Shown here: positions 36,287-45,049 of the stretch, piece by piece
How the letters are laid out: every line of letters starts with the position of its first letter
How positions within the stretch are numbered: the first letter of the stretch is position 1
Assembly (NCBI GenBank): GCA_963791495.1
Contig: CAWBST010000013.1
Span: 186,001 to 250,000, forward strand
Length of the DNA: 64,000 nucleotides
Direction: 5' to 3'
DNA from: JAMXLO01 sp963791495
GTDB lineage: Bacteria > Pseudomonadota > Alphaproteobacteria > Acetobacterales > Acetobacteraceae
Position numbers and translations under genes: made by a program
Notes under the pieces: model-generated
The model's database searches: none
The model's input: only the letters and a program-made list of their open reading frames with translations
What the model was told of the DNA's origin: nothing

Positions 36287-37348
36287 ATGCCTCTGTATCC
36301 AGCCTATACCGTCACGGTGGTGGGCGCCCACAGCGTGCCCAGGTGGTACGAAGCGCTCGATCGGCTGGTGACTTTGGGCCAGCTTTCGCCCGGCGATTTC
36401 AATGACGCGCAGTTCCGAACGATGCAGGCCGCGGTCGTGGAACAGGAGGCGGCCGGGGTTGATGTGATCACCGGCGGGGAGTTGCACCGGCGTAAGCACA
36501 ATCGCCACTCGCCGCCCAATGCGATGCTGAACTATTTCTGGGAGAAGATCCCTGCATTCCATGCCGCCAATAAGCCCAGGCCGATCAGCGGACACGACCC
36601 GAATGTCTTCCACCCAGCTGCAATTTGCCGCGGTCCCATCGACGACACCACCGAACTCGAACTCGTCGATGAGTTCACGACGGTCTCGGCGTTCGCGCGC
36701 CAGCCGGTCAAGATCACGATGACAGGGCCACACCTGCTGGCGGCCGTAGCCTATGACGAATACTACAACGACCTCCCGCGGATGATGCATGATCTCGGCA
36801 AGCTGCTGCATGAGAACTTCAGACGTCTGACCGAAGCCGGCTGCAAGCATATCCAGATCGACGAGCCCTACTTCACGGTCGCGGACGACGAGGAGGTTCG
36901 GGCGGCGGTGGAAGCCATCAATACGGCAATCGAGGATGTGCCGGACGATGTGCATGTGCTGGTTCACATCTGCCAGGGGAACTATGCCGTCGGCCCCGAT
37001 TACGACGGCCAGATCGGTCATCGCTACTTCGATATCGGACGCTACAAGGCAGACATCGTCACAACTATCGAATGCGACGGCTTCCTCGTCGAGCACGATA
37101 TGGCGCACCACTATCAGGGCCTGTTGGGCAACCGGCAGCTTGGTGTAGGCGCCGTCGACGTCCAGGACCCGAATGTCGAGACGGGCGCTATTGTCGCCGA
37201 TCGGATCAAGGCACACGCATGGCTGGCGCCGGAGCAGACGATCATCACAAGCTCCTGCGGCTTCAACCATCTGCCGAGACATGTGGCGCTCGGGAAGCTT
37301 CGGGCCATGCGGGATGCCCAGACCATACTCCGCGGAATGACCAGGTAG
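36287..37348 (+). CDS. MetE-like (cobalamin-independent methionine synthase family) protein
   Basis: A 353-residue single-barrel protein like the C-terminal catalytic half of MetE. The zinc-binding set of the family is complete: His227 and Cys229 in VHICQGN, Glu262 in IECDGF and Cys324 in SSCGFNHLPR; DVITGGELHRR is the usual N-terminal part. Stand-alone proteins of this kind move methyl groups to or from thiols or remain uncharacterised; the real substrate is not readable. GTG 36284 and ATG 36287 are adjacent; I take the ATG. The histidine-kinase gene follows after nine bases. Confidence 0.8.
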   Translation: MPLYPAYTVTVVGAHSVPRWYEALDRLVTLGQLSPGDFNDAQFRTMQAAVVEQEAAGVDVITGGELHRRKHNRHSPPNAMLNYFWEKIPAFHAANKPRPISGHDPNVFHPAAICRGPIDDTTELELVDEFTTVSAFARQPVKITMTGPHLLAAVAYDEYYNDLPRMMHDLGKLLHENFRRLTEAGCKHIQIDEPYFTVADDEEVRAAVEAINTAIEDVPDDVHVLVHICQGNYAVGPDYDGQIGHRYFDIGRYKADIVTTIECDGFLVEHDMAHHYQGLLGNRQLGVGAVDVQDPNVETGAIVADRIKAHAWLAPEQTIITSSCGFNHLPRHVALGKLRAMRDAQTILRGMTR

Positions 37349-37357
37349 TCGGCGGCA

Positions 37358-39382
37358 ATGGACGAGGGACAGCGCAACTGCGGAGGCGTGGAAGCGACAC
37401 TTCGCCTGACCGAGGCGCAACTCCATCTCGCTGAAGAGGCCGGAGGGTTCGGGGTCTTCGAGCTTGACTGGACGTCCGGACGCTGGACCACGACGCCGCA
37501 GGTTGCCTTACTCTTCGGGCTCGATCCTCATTCAGCGATCGTATCGCCGGCGCAGTGGGAGCAGGCGGTCTTCGCGGATGACCGCCCGAAGATCCGCACA
37601 GCCATGGCCGCGGCCAAGGAGAGCGGTATCTTCGCTACCGAGTTCCGCGTGACCCATCCGAACGGCAGCGTTCACTGGCTGGCAGCCAAGGGGGAGAGCG
37701 CCACGGATGGTGAAGGCGCCGTCCGATGGATGCGTGGCGTTTGTATCGACATCACCGAGCGGAAAGCGCTCGAGGTCCGGCTGCTGGCTCTCAGCGAGGC
37801 TCTGGAAGCGCGCGTCAAGGAACGCACGCAGGAGCTGGAAGCCAGCTATGCTCAGTTGCACGCGAGCGAGCGTCGCTTCCGGCTCCTGGTCGAAGGCGTG
37901 ACAGACTATGCGATCTTCATGCTCGATCCCGATGGAACAGTCGCCAACTGGAATCCAGGCGCCGAACGCCTCAAGGGGTATCTAAGCTCTGAGATTTTGG
38001 GGCAACACTTCTCGCGATTCTATTCCGAAGAGGATCGGGAGGCAGGTCTTCCTGATCAGGTGATCCACCAGGCGAAATCGAGTGGGAAATATGAAGGCGA
38101 GGGCTGGCGCATCCGCAAGGACGGCAGCCGGTTCTGGGCGAGCGTCGTCCTGCATGCGATCCGCGATCGGGACGGACAGTTGCTCGGCTTTGCCAAGGTG
38201 ACTCGCGATCTCACCGAGAAGCGGGCGGCCGAGGAACAGCTTCGCCAGGCGCAAAAGATGGAGGCGATCGGCCAACTCACTGGCGGAATTGCGCACGACT
38301 TCAACAACCTGCTGACCGTGATCTCCGGAAATCTGGAAACCCTCAGGCGTCGGCTTTCGGATCGCGGGGACAGTGGCCTTTATCGGTTCGTCAACTCGGC
38401 CCAGCATGGCGCGTCGCGTGCAGCGCATCTGACTCATCAACTCCTGGCGTTCTCCCGTCGTCAGGCACTGGAGCCGAAGTCTGTCTCCGTCAACGCGCTC
38501 ATCACCCATTTGTCGGAACTGCTGCGCCGCACCCTCCCTGAGTCGATCGCGATCGAGATCGTTCTCACCGGCGGCGTGTGGAGCACGTACGTCGATGCCA
38601 ACCAACTGGAGAATTCTCTGCTTAATCTGGCGGTCAATGCGCGGGACGCCATGCCGGATGGTGGCAAGCTGACGATCGAAGCAGCCAATGTCTATCTCGA
38701 CGAAGAGTATGCGGCCTCGGCGGATGTCCCGCCGGGACAATACGTCGGGGTATTCGTCAGTGACACGGGCTTCGGCATGACGCCGGAGGTTGCGGACAAG
38801 GCGTTCGACCCGTTCTTCACCACCAAGGAGGCAGGGCGCGGGACCGGTCTCGGTCTTTCGCAGGTCTATGGCTTCGTGCGGCAATCAGGCGGTCATGTGA
38901 AGATCTACACCGAGGTCGGCGACGGAACGACAATCAAGATCTATCTGCCACGTCTGCTCTCACCCGAAGCCGCTCACGAGCCGCAACCTGCACCAACCGC
39001 CGTTCCGCATGGCGATGGGCAGACCGTGCTCCTCGTCGAGGACGAGCCGAACGTGCGTAGCCTTGCCGTCGAGCAGGTAAGAGAGCTGGGTTACCAGGTG
39101 ATCGATGCGCCCGATGCGGCCACCGCGCTGCACCAGCTCGATCGCCACAGCGAGATCGAACTTCTGTTCACCGACGTTGGATTGCCTGGTGGGATGAATG
39201 GCCGGCAGTTGGCCGACGAGGCGCGACGCAGAAGACCTGACCTGAAGGTTCTGTTCACGAGCGGCTACGCGAGAAACGCGATCATCCATCACGGGCGGCT
39301 TGACCCAGGCGTGCAACTGATCACCAAGCCATTCACCTTCTCCGGTCTCGCAGCGAAGCTGCGACAGGTTCTGGCCGACTGA
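37358..39382 (+). CDS. Hybrid sensor histidine kinase (PAS-PAS-HisKA-HATPase-REC)
   Basis: A 674-residue soluble sensor kinase without membrane helices. Order: PAS with PAC (about 25-135), coiled coil (about 140-170), second PAS (about 175-290, with MLDPDGTVANWNPGAERLKGY and GFAKVTRDLTEKR), HisKA with the phospho-acceptor His313 in GGIAHDFNNLL, an HATPase domain (NLAVNARDAMPDGG, DTGFGMTPEV, GRGTGLGLSQVYGFV) and a receiver domain with Asp606 in LFTDVGLPGGMNG and the Lys in TKPF. This layout is common in alphaproteobacterial light or redox sensors. No partner regulator lies next to it. It sits nine bases behind the MetE-like gene. Confidence 0.92.
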   Translation: MDEGQRNCGGVEATLRLTEAQLHLAEEAGGFGVFELDWTSGRWTTTPQVALLFGLDPHSAIVSPAQWEQAVFADDRPKIRTAMAAAKESGIFATEFRVTHPNGSVHWLAAKGESATDGEGAVRWMRGVCIDITERKALEVRLLALSEALEARVKERTQELEASYAQLHASERRFRLLVEGVTDYAIFMLDPDGTVANWNPGAERLKGYLSSEILGQHFSRFYSEEDREAGLPDQVIHQAKSSGKYEGEGWRIRKDGSRFWASVVLHAIRDRDGQLLGFAKVTRDLTEKRAAEEQLRQAQKMEAIGQLTGGIAHDFNNLLTVISGNLETLRRRLSDRGDSGLYRFVNSAQHGASRAAHLTHQLLAFSRRQALEPKSVSVNALITHLSELLRRTLPESIAIEIVLTGGVWSTYVDANQLENSLLNLAVNARDAMPDGGKLTIEAANVYLDEEYAASADVPPGQYVGVFVSDTGFGMTPEVADKAFDPFFTTKEAGRGTGLGLSQVYGFVRQSGGHVKIYTEVGDGTTIKIYLPRLLSPEAAHEPQPAPTAVPHGDGQTVLLVEDEPNVRSLAVEQVRELGYQVIDAPDAATALHQLDRHSEIELLFTDVGLPGGMNGRQLADEARRRRPDLKVLFTSGYARNAIIHHGRLDPGVQLITKPFTFSGLAAKLRQVLAD

Positions 39383-39392
39383 ACTGCAGCTC

Positions 39393-41070
39393 TCACAGGG
39401 AGTGACGCGCTGAGACAGCCGTAGCCCAATCAGGCAGCAAACGCGGGAACAATGGACCGGGCAGGTCGATGGTTGAACCGCCCGGCTCTCGCAACCAGTC
39501 GTCCGCCCGTGTGGGCCATGCACGAGGCGATGCATCACCAAGTGCTCCGAAAATCCGCTGGCAGGCATGTGGCAGTACCTGGTGATGCGACGACCGCCGC
39601 CAGCCGCAGCAGATTGATCGCCGTGCGCACCGCGCACGCTGCCTGATCGCGGTCGATTCCGATCGTCGCCCACGGCGCCTGCGATGCAAAGTAGCGATCG
39701 CAGAGCGACCACAGCGCCCGAAGGCTTTCGCAGGCGCGTCGCAACCGGATCGCTTCGAAGTGTCCCGCGCACGCGCTGATGATGGCGTCCGCGTCGAGCG
39801 CCAGGCGAGCTTCCTCCGCTCCGGCTTCACCCTGGTCCGGCACACGGCCGTCAAATCGCGTGGCGGCAAAGGACAGCACGCGATTCGCGAGGTTGCCGAA
39901 CCCGTCGGCCAGGTCCGCATTACAACCCTCTGCGAACAGCGAAGGCGTAAACCGCGTGTCGGATGTCTCCGGCGCGTTCGCCGTCAGCCACCAGCGCCAC
40001 CAGTCGGACGGCAGCAGGTCCAGCGCAGCGTCGAGAAAGATGCCGCGGCGCCGGCTGGTGGAGAATTTTTCGCCGCCCCAGGACAGCCAGGCAAAGCCCT
40101 TGATGCGGTCGACAAGACGGATATCGGCGCCGGAACCCAGGAGCGTCGCCGGAAACGTCAGTGCATGGAACGCGACATTGTCCTTGCCGAGGAACTGCAC
40201 GAGCTGTGTTCCCGCTCCACATCGCCACCAGTCACGCCAGTCGCGTCCAGCCGCGGCCGCAGCCCATTCCTGTGTCAGTGCCACATAGGCGATCGGCGCA
40301 TCGAACCAGACATAGAACACCTTGCCATCCCAGCCGGGCTTCGGCACCGGCACACCCCATGCCAGATCGCGCGTGATGCAGCGATCCTGCAGGCCCTGCC
40401 CGAGCAGCCCACGCGCCAGCGACAGTACAAGCGGATCCCAATCCGTCTTGCCGTTGAGCCAGCCACGCAGCCGGTCCGCAAGCTTCGATTGCAGCAAAAA
40501 CAGATGACGGGTCTCGCGCGTCTCCAGCGCCGTCGATCCGGAGATGGCCGAACGTGGCGCGATCAGCTCCACCGGATCGAGCAGGCGGCCGCAACCGTCG
40601 CATTGATCGCCACGAGCCTCGGCATCGCCGCAGTGCGGGCAGGTGCCGACTATGTAGCGGTCGGGCAGGAACCGGTGGTCAGTGTGCGACCAGACCTGAC
40701 GAAGCACGCGTTCCTCGATGAAGCCATTCTCCTCCAGTCGCAGGAACAAACGCTGGGTGAGCGCATGGTTCGCCGCCGATGAAGAGCGGCCGAAATGATC
40801 GAACGAGATATCGAGCCGGCGATAGATCGCGGCCTGCGCTGCGTGCTGGCGCGCGCAGTACTCGGCAACAGGCAGCCCAGCTTCCAGCGCCGCAAGTTCA
40901 GCAGGCGTGCCGTGTTCGTCGGTGCCGCAGACGAACAGCACGTCGCGCCCGCGCAGACGTTGGAAGCGTGCGTAGACATCGGCGGGTAGGATAGAACCGG
41001 CGAGATTGCCGATATGCTTGACGCCATTCACATACGGCAGCGCCGATGTGACGAGGATACGGTCGGTCAT
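39393..41070 (-). CDS. metG: Methionyl-tRNA synthetase, frameshift near the 3' end
   Basis: Class I synthetase charging tRNA-Met. Visible: SALPYVNGVKHIGNLAGS with the HIGH-type motif (HIGN at 19-22), the zinc knuckle CPHCGDAEARGDQCDGCG, and a KMSKS-type KFSTSRRRG near residue 333. Read literally the frame stops at 39535 after AVVASPGTATC. Removing one G at about 39580 (CCAGGTACTG) restores AVVASPVLPHACQRIFGALG and an ending to 39393, giving 558 residues and leaving only ten bases to the convergent kinase gene. Since this is an essential enzyme, the indel is probably a sequence error, or the loss of a short C-terminal tail is tolerated. Confidence 0.93.
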
Positions 41071-41280
41071 GACGGGAACTCCGGGGCAGCGCCCCGAAGG
41101 CGCGCCGCTAGCTGATTGCGAGGTCCCGGGCGCTGGCGCTCGCGGACGACACGGCCCCGCCCGGGGCGGCCACGCCGTCCCGTCGCATCATCAGGAAGCT
41201 GCGAATCCCGTGTGTCACGCGTTGGATCCTTGAACCGGGCCGCACTTTACTTCGGACCACTGTGCATGGACCACAAATTC

Positions 41281-41847
41281 CTACCCGGTGAGATTTTGTC
41301 CTGGCGCCCACAGCACATCGTCCCCGCCATTGCCGTTCAGTACGCGAGCCAGCACGAACAGGTGGTCCGACAGCCGGTTGAGGTAGCGCAGCAGCGACGG
41401 TGTGACGGCTCCCTCGGCCAGCAGGCGCACCACCTCGCATTCCGCGCGGCGGACGATGGTGCGCGCCATATGCGCATAAGCGGCGCCGGGCGTGCCTCCC
41501 GGCAGAACGAAGCTGGTCAGCTTCGGCAGCGCTGCGTTCATCGCCGCAACCTCCGCCTCCAGGCGCGCAACGGGCGCATCTGTCAGCCGCAGCCGGCCGC
41601 CACCCTCGCCCGGCACCGACAAATCGGCCCCGACATCGAACAGATCATTCTGGATGCGTGCGAGCATGGCATCCTCCGCCGCCATATCGCGCGTTGCCAA
41701 ACGCAGCACGCCGATCGCGGCGTTCGCCTCGTCGACCGCACCGATCGCTGCAATACGCCGCGCGTCCTTGCGCAGCCGCGCACCGTCGCCGAGTGAGGTC
41801 TCGCCCGCATCGCCGCCACGCGTCACCACAACGTCTAACCGCACCAT
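41281..41847 (-). CDS. PduO-type ATP:cob(I)alamin adenosyltransferase
   Basis: A 188-residue enzyme that adds the adenosyl group to reduced cobalamin. Signatures are TRGGDAGETSLGDG at the N-terminus and RRAECEVVRLL with NRLSDHLFVLARVLN near the C-terminus. It is the last gene of the B12 uptake operon, so imported corrinoid is turned into the coenzyme. The 210-base gap 41071-41280 before metG holds no gene I can support. Confidence 0.92.
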   Translation of the reverse strand: MVRLDVVVTRGGDAGETSLGDGARLRKDARRIAAIGAVDEANAAIGVLRLATRDMAAEDAMLARIQNDLFDVGADLSVPGEGGGRLRLTDAPVARLEAEVAAMNAALPKLTSFVLPGGTPGAAYAHMARTIVRRAECEVVRLLAEGAVTPSLLRYLNRLSDHLFVLARVLNGNGGDDVLWAPGQNLTG

Positions 41848-41857
41848 CGGACTTCCC

Positions 41858-42667
41858 TCAATCGAGGTGAAACACCACGCGAAACTTCATATCGAACGGG
41901 ATAGGCTGACCGTCCTGCACCGCCGGCAGGAAGTGCCAGCCCATCACCGTGTCGCGCGCCGTGCGGTCCAACAGCACGAAGCCCGAGCTCTGCACAACAT
42001 CCACCCCCGTCGGCAGTCCGTCAGGCGAGACATGTATCGCCAGGATCACCGTGCCCTGCTCGGCACGGCGCACCGCCTCTGGAGGATAGACCGGCTCCAG
42101 GTTCCGGAACTTTGCATCCACGCTGGCCGGGATCACGTGCGGCCCTGTGACGATGGCGTTGGTCTCGCTGTCGTTGCCTCCCAGGTTGATCTTTGGCGCT
42201 TCCGGAGCGCGTTGCACCGGCGGCCTCCCCTGCCGTGGCACGCTGGGTGGCGGCGCGGGCGGCGGCACAGGTGGAGGCGGCAATGGCAGCGCCTCCTCTG
42301 CCGTCTCCGCGGCAGGTGGAGGCGGGGTTGGCGGCATGGGCTGCGGCGCCGCGGCTGCGGGGGCCGGTTCGGACGGGGCCGGTTCGGGCGGCGCAGTCGT
42401 CGGGCCGGAGCCTTGCTGCTCCTCCAGCACCAGTTCGACCTCCCCAGACTTCTGAGGCGCATCCACGGAGGGCGGCGTTCGGTGCAACCACAGCAGAAGG
42501 GCGGCGAGCAGCAGGGCATGCAGGCTGACAGATGCCAGGCAGGCGAAACCGATGCCTGATCCCTTGTCGTCATGCCCGCGAAAGCGGGCACCCGGGCGGC
42601 CAGGGCTGGGGCCACTGGAGCCCCGCGTGCGCGGGGCTGACAAAAATGGCGGCGAGCGCATCAGCAT
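41858..42667 (-). CDS. tonB: TonB-type energy transducer
   Basis: A 269-residue protein: one N-terminal helix (FACLASVSLHALLLAALLLW, about 40-60), a long Pro-rich spacer crossing the periplasm, and a C-terminal TonB domain (NLEPVYPPEAVRRAEQGTVILAIHV, SSGFVLLDRTARD). It transmits proton-motive force to an outer-membrane receptor, here presumably for B12; no btuB-like receptor is in the window. Residues 1 to about 35 translate a palindromic repeat (42573-42638), and no ATG, GTG or TTG lies between the repeat and the helix, so the listed start at 42667 is needed. It overlaps the btuD stop. Confidence 0.85.
   Translation of the reverse strand: MLMRSPPFLSAPRTRGSSGPSPGRPGARFRGHDDKGSGIGFACLASVSLHALLLAALLLWLHRTPPSVDAPQKSGEVELVLEEQQGSGPTTAPPEPAPSEPAPAAAAPQPMPPTPPPPAAETAEEALPLPPPPVPPPAPPPSVPRQGRPPVQRAPEAPKINLGGNDSETNAIVTGPHVIPASVDAKFRNLEPVYPPEAVRRAEQGTVILAIHVSPDGLPTGVDVVQSSGFVLLDRTARDTVMGWHFLPAVQDGQPIPFDMKFRVVFHLD
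42573..42638. repeat. Two-hairpin palindromic repeat inside the tonB 5' end
   Basis: Hairpin 1: TGCCCGC (42573-42579), loop GAAA, GCGGGCA (42584-42590). Hairpin 2: AGCCCCGCG (42619-42627), loop TG, CGCGGGGCT (42630-42638). This is the typical form of alphaproteobacterial intergenic palindromes, but here it is translated. Confidence 0.8.
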
Positions 42668-43341
42668 GGCGGCAACAACCGCGCAGCCGGATCGGTGCCA
42701 AACGGCAGCCCGAACGCGGCAGCCGCGGCGGGCAGCGCCTGGTCGGAAGGCAGATCGGCAGTGACCCGACCATCCGCCATGACCACCACACGATGCGCAT
42801 AGCGCAGCGCCAGATCGAGTGCATGCAACACGACGACCACCGTGCGGCCGTCATCCGCTGTCACGCGCAACAGCCGCATGATCGCGTGCGACGCGGCCGG
42901 ATCCAAATCGGCGGTCGGTTCGTCCAGCAGGAACACCTCCGGCTCCGTGGCAAACGTGCGGGCCAACATGGCACGGCGCGCCTCGCCGCCCGAGATGCGG
43001 TCCACGCGCGCGCCGCGCAACGCCTCAATACCGCAAAGCTGCAAAGCCCTGGTTACCGGCGCTATCGCCTGATCGCGGTGCGGGATGCGCCCTAGCGCGG
43101 CCACCTGCTCTACAGTCAGGCCCCAGGCGGAGCGGGCACCCTGCGGCAGCCAAGCGACGCGAGACGGCTCGGGCGGACCTGTCTCCGGCAGCAGCCCGGA
43201 GAGAGCTCGCAGAAGCGTCGACTTGCCCGCGCCGTTGGGGCCGCACAGCGCGACCAGTTCGCCCGGTGCCATCGTCAGGCTGACATCGTGCAGGACCATG
43301 CGGCCACCCAGCGCCACTGACAGGTGCGACACTTCGATCAT
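42661..43341 (-). CDS. btuD: Vitamin B12 ABC importer ATP-binding protein
   Basis: A 226-residue ATPase with Walker A GPNGAGKS (34-41), Q-loop WLPQG, signature ISGGEARRAMLAR (first residue I in place of L) and Walker B EVFLLDEPTADLD. It energises the BtuC-type permease, with which it overlaps by four bases. Assignment to B12 rather than heme or siderophore rests on the BtuF-like neighbour and the adenosyltransferase at the operon end. Confidence 0.85.
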   Translation of the reverse strand: MIEVSHLSVALGGRMVLHDVSLTMAPGELVALCGPNGAGKSTLLRALSGLLPETGPPEPSRVAWLPQGARSAWGLTVEQVAALGRIPHRDQAIAPVTRALQLCGIEALRGARVDRISGGEARRAMLARTFATEPEVFLLDEPTADLDPAASHAIMRLLRVTADDGRTVVVVLHALDLALRYAHRVVVMADGRVTADLPSDQALPAAAAAFGLPFGTDPAARLLPPC

Positions 43342-44276
43342 GGCTCCGCCCGTCGTGCGACTGCCACGAGGAACGGTGCCCCGAGCAGCGCCGTCAACAC
43401 GCCGACCGGTGGGGCGGCGGACAATGGCAGAACCAACGGTGCAACCCGGACCAGCATGTCAGCGGCGAGCAGCAAGGCGGCACCCGCGAGCGGTGCCGCG
43501 GGCAGCAGGGCGCCAGGGCGCTCGCCGAACCAGGGGCGCAGCAGGTGCGGCACCACCAGGCCGACGAAGCCGATCGATCCGGCCACGGCCGCCCCCGCGC
43601 CTGCGGCGAACGCGGTCCCGATCGCGGCCAGTCGCAGCGTGCGGGCGACCGGGACGCCGAGGCTGCGTGCGGTCTCCTCCCCCAGGCTGAGTGCGTCGAG
43701 GCCGCGGCCGAGTGACACCAGGATCGCTCCGCCGAACAGGATCGCGGGCGCCGCTAGTGCGACCTGCCAGAGCGGCCGGTCGGCGAGGCCGCCCATCAGC
43801 CAAAAGGTGATCTCGGCCAGTGCGAATGGATTCGGCGCCATGGTCAGCGCGAGCGCCAGCAGCGCCGCCGCGATTGCCGACACCGCGACGCCAGCCAGGA
43901 TCAGCGACGGACCCGACGGCGCGCGGCCAGCGAAGGCCAGCAGGAAGGCGGAGCCGACCCCTGCCCCAAGCAGGCCCCCCACCAACAGCGCTGGTGGAAA
44001 CGCCGCTCCCAGCCCCCAGTAGAATGCGATCACCGCGCCCAATCCCGCGGTCCCCGTGATGCCGAGCAGCCCAGGGTCCGCCAGCGGATTGCGCAGCGCA
44101 CCCTGCAGCACCGCTCCAGACAGGCCGAGTCCGCCACCCACCAACAGGCCCAGTAGCATCCGCGGCACGCGAAGCTGCCAGAAGATCAGGCTATCGGGCA
44201 GGGCCAGCGTGGCGTCTCCGATCAACAGCGAGAGCGCGGCCAGGATGGCGAGCAGCAGCGCCAGCCAGCGGATCAT
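43338..44276 (-). CDS. btuC: FecCD/BtuC-family ABC permease
   Basis: A 312-residue inner-membrane permease with about nine to ten helices. Family marks are RVPRMLLGLLVGGGLGLSGAVLQGALRNPLADPGLLGI split over helix 2 and its loop, and SIGFVGLVVPHLLRPWFG near the ATPase-contact loop. Both ends overlap neighbours by four bases, so the importer genes are translationally coupled. Confidence 0.9.
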   Translation of the reverse strand: MIRWLALLLAILAALSLLIGDATLALPDSLIFWQLRVPRMLLGLLVGGGLGLSGAVLQGALRNPLADPGLLGITGTAGLGAVIAFYWGLGAAFPPALLVGGLLGAGVGSAFLLAFAGRAPSGPSLILAGVAVSAIAAALLALALTMAPNPFALAEITFWLMGGLADRPLWQVALAAPAILFGGAILVSLGRGLDALSLGEETARSLGVPVARTLRLAAIGTAFAAGAGAAVAGSIGFVGLVVPHLLRPWFGERPGALLPAAPLAGAALLLAADMLVRVAPLVLPLSAAPPVGVLTALLGAPFLVAVARRAEP

Positions 44277-45049
44277 CGCGCCAGCATGGCTGCCGCCACC
44301 GCGCTGAATGGACCGGCGCAGATGGTCAGCGCCGGCGGGATGGCGCGACGGGGCAGGCTGGCGAGTGCCGGATGATCCAGCAGTGAGGTGGCGAGGGACG
44401 GATAGGCTGCCGCGGTCGGCACCACCAGCAGTTCGGGCGGATGGCGCAGCAACGCCTCCAGGCCAACGTGACTGCCGTCCGAGGCATTGGCCATTCCCGC
44501 GGCGTGCAGCACCGCATCCATCAGCGTACCTGGTCCCGCGGTGAGGCCCCGCGGTTCCCAGACCAGGGCACGCACGCCATGCCCCGGATGCGGCAGCGCC
44601 TCAAGCAAGGCGTCCATCGCGATGATCAACGTCTCGCCACGCTGCGGCACGCCGAGGGCGCTGGCGAGCAGACGGGTCATCTGGCGGATGCCAGCGAAAT
44701 CCTGCGCCAACGCAATGCGGAGCACCGGGACGTGCTCCTGTTGCAGCAGCGCAAGCGTCGTCTGCGCGCCATATGGAGCCGCGAAGATGAGGTCCGGGTG
44801 CAGGCGCAGCACGGCCTCGGCCGAGGCCCGTACCACCGGCAGCTGCTCGGCTTGCGGAGCAACGAACGACAGTGACGAATCGCGGGCCAAGGGTGACAGC
44901 GCGGCGATCTTTTCCGGCGCCAGCAGAACCAGCATCTGATCGGTGCATAGATTGAGCGAAACAACATGCTCCGCCGCATGGGTGGTCCCGAAGAAGAACT
45001 GCGCCACACAGACGCAGGCGACCCAAACTGCCGCCCGCTTGGGTCTCAC
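44273..45049 (-). CDS. btuF: BtuF-like periplasmic cobalamin-binding protein
   Basis: A 258-residue binding protein with a signal peptide (start RPKRAAVWVACVCV, cleavage after THA). The mature part has VVSLNLCTDQMLVLLAPEKIAALSPLA, the usual BtuF/FepB-type opening, and DLIFAAPYGAQTTLALL. The GTG start at 45049 overlaps the stop of the CDF gene (GTGA). Ligand assignment follows from operon context. Confidence 0.85.
   Translation of the reverse strand: MRPKRAAVWVACVCVAQFFFGTTHAAEHVVSLNLCTDQMLVLLAPEKIAALSPLARDSSLSFVAPQAEQLPVVRASAEAVLRLHPDLIFAAPYGAQTTLALLQQEHVPVLRIALAQDFAGIRQMTRLLASALGVPQRGETLIIAMDALLEALPHPGHGVRALVWEPRGLTAGPGTLMDAVLHAAGMANASDGSHVGLEALLRHPPELLVVPTAAAYPSLATSLLDHPALASLPRRAIPPALTICAGPFSAVAAAMLAR

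Noticed and set aside
41071..41280. Small minus-strand gene ending at 41108 between the adenosyltransferase gene and metG
   Set aside because: No ribosome site and no family resemblance; most of the frame lies inside the adenosyltransferase gene.
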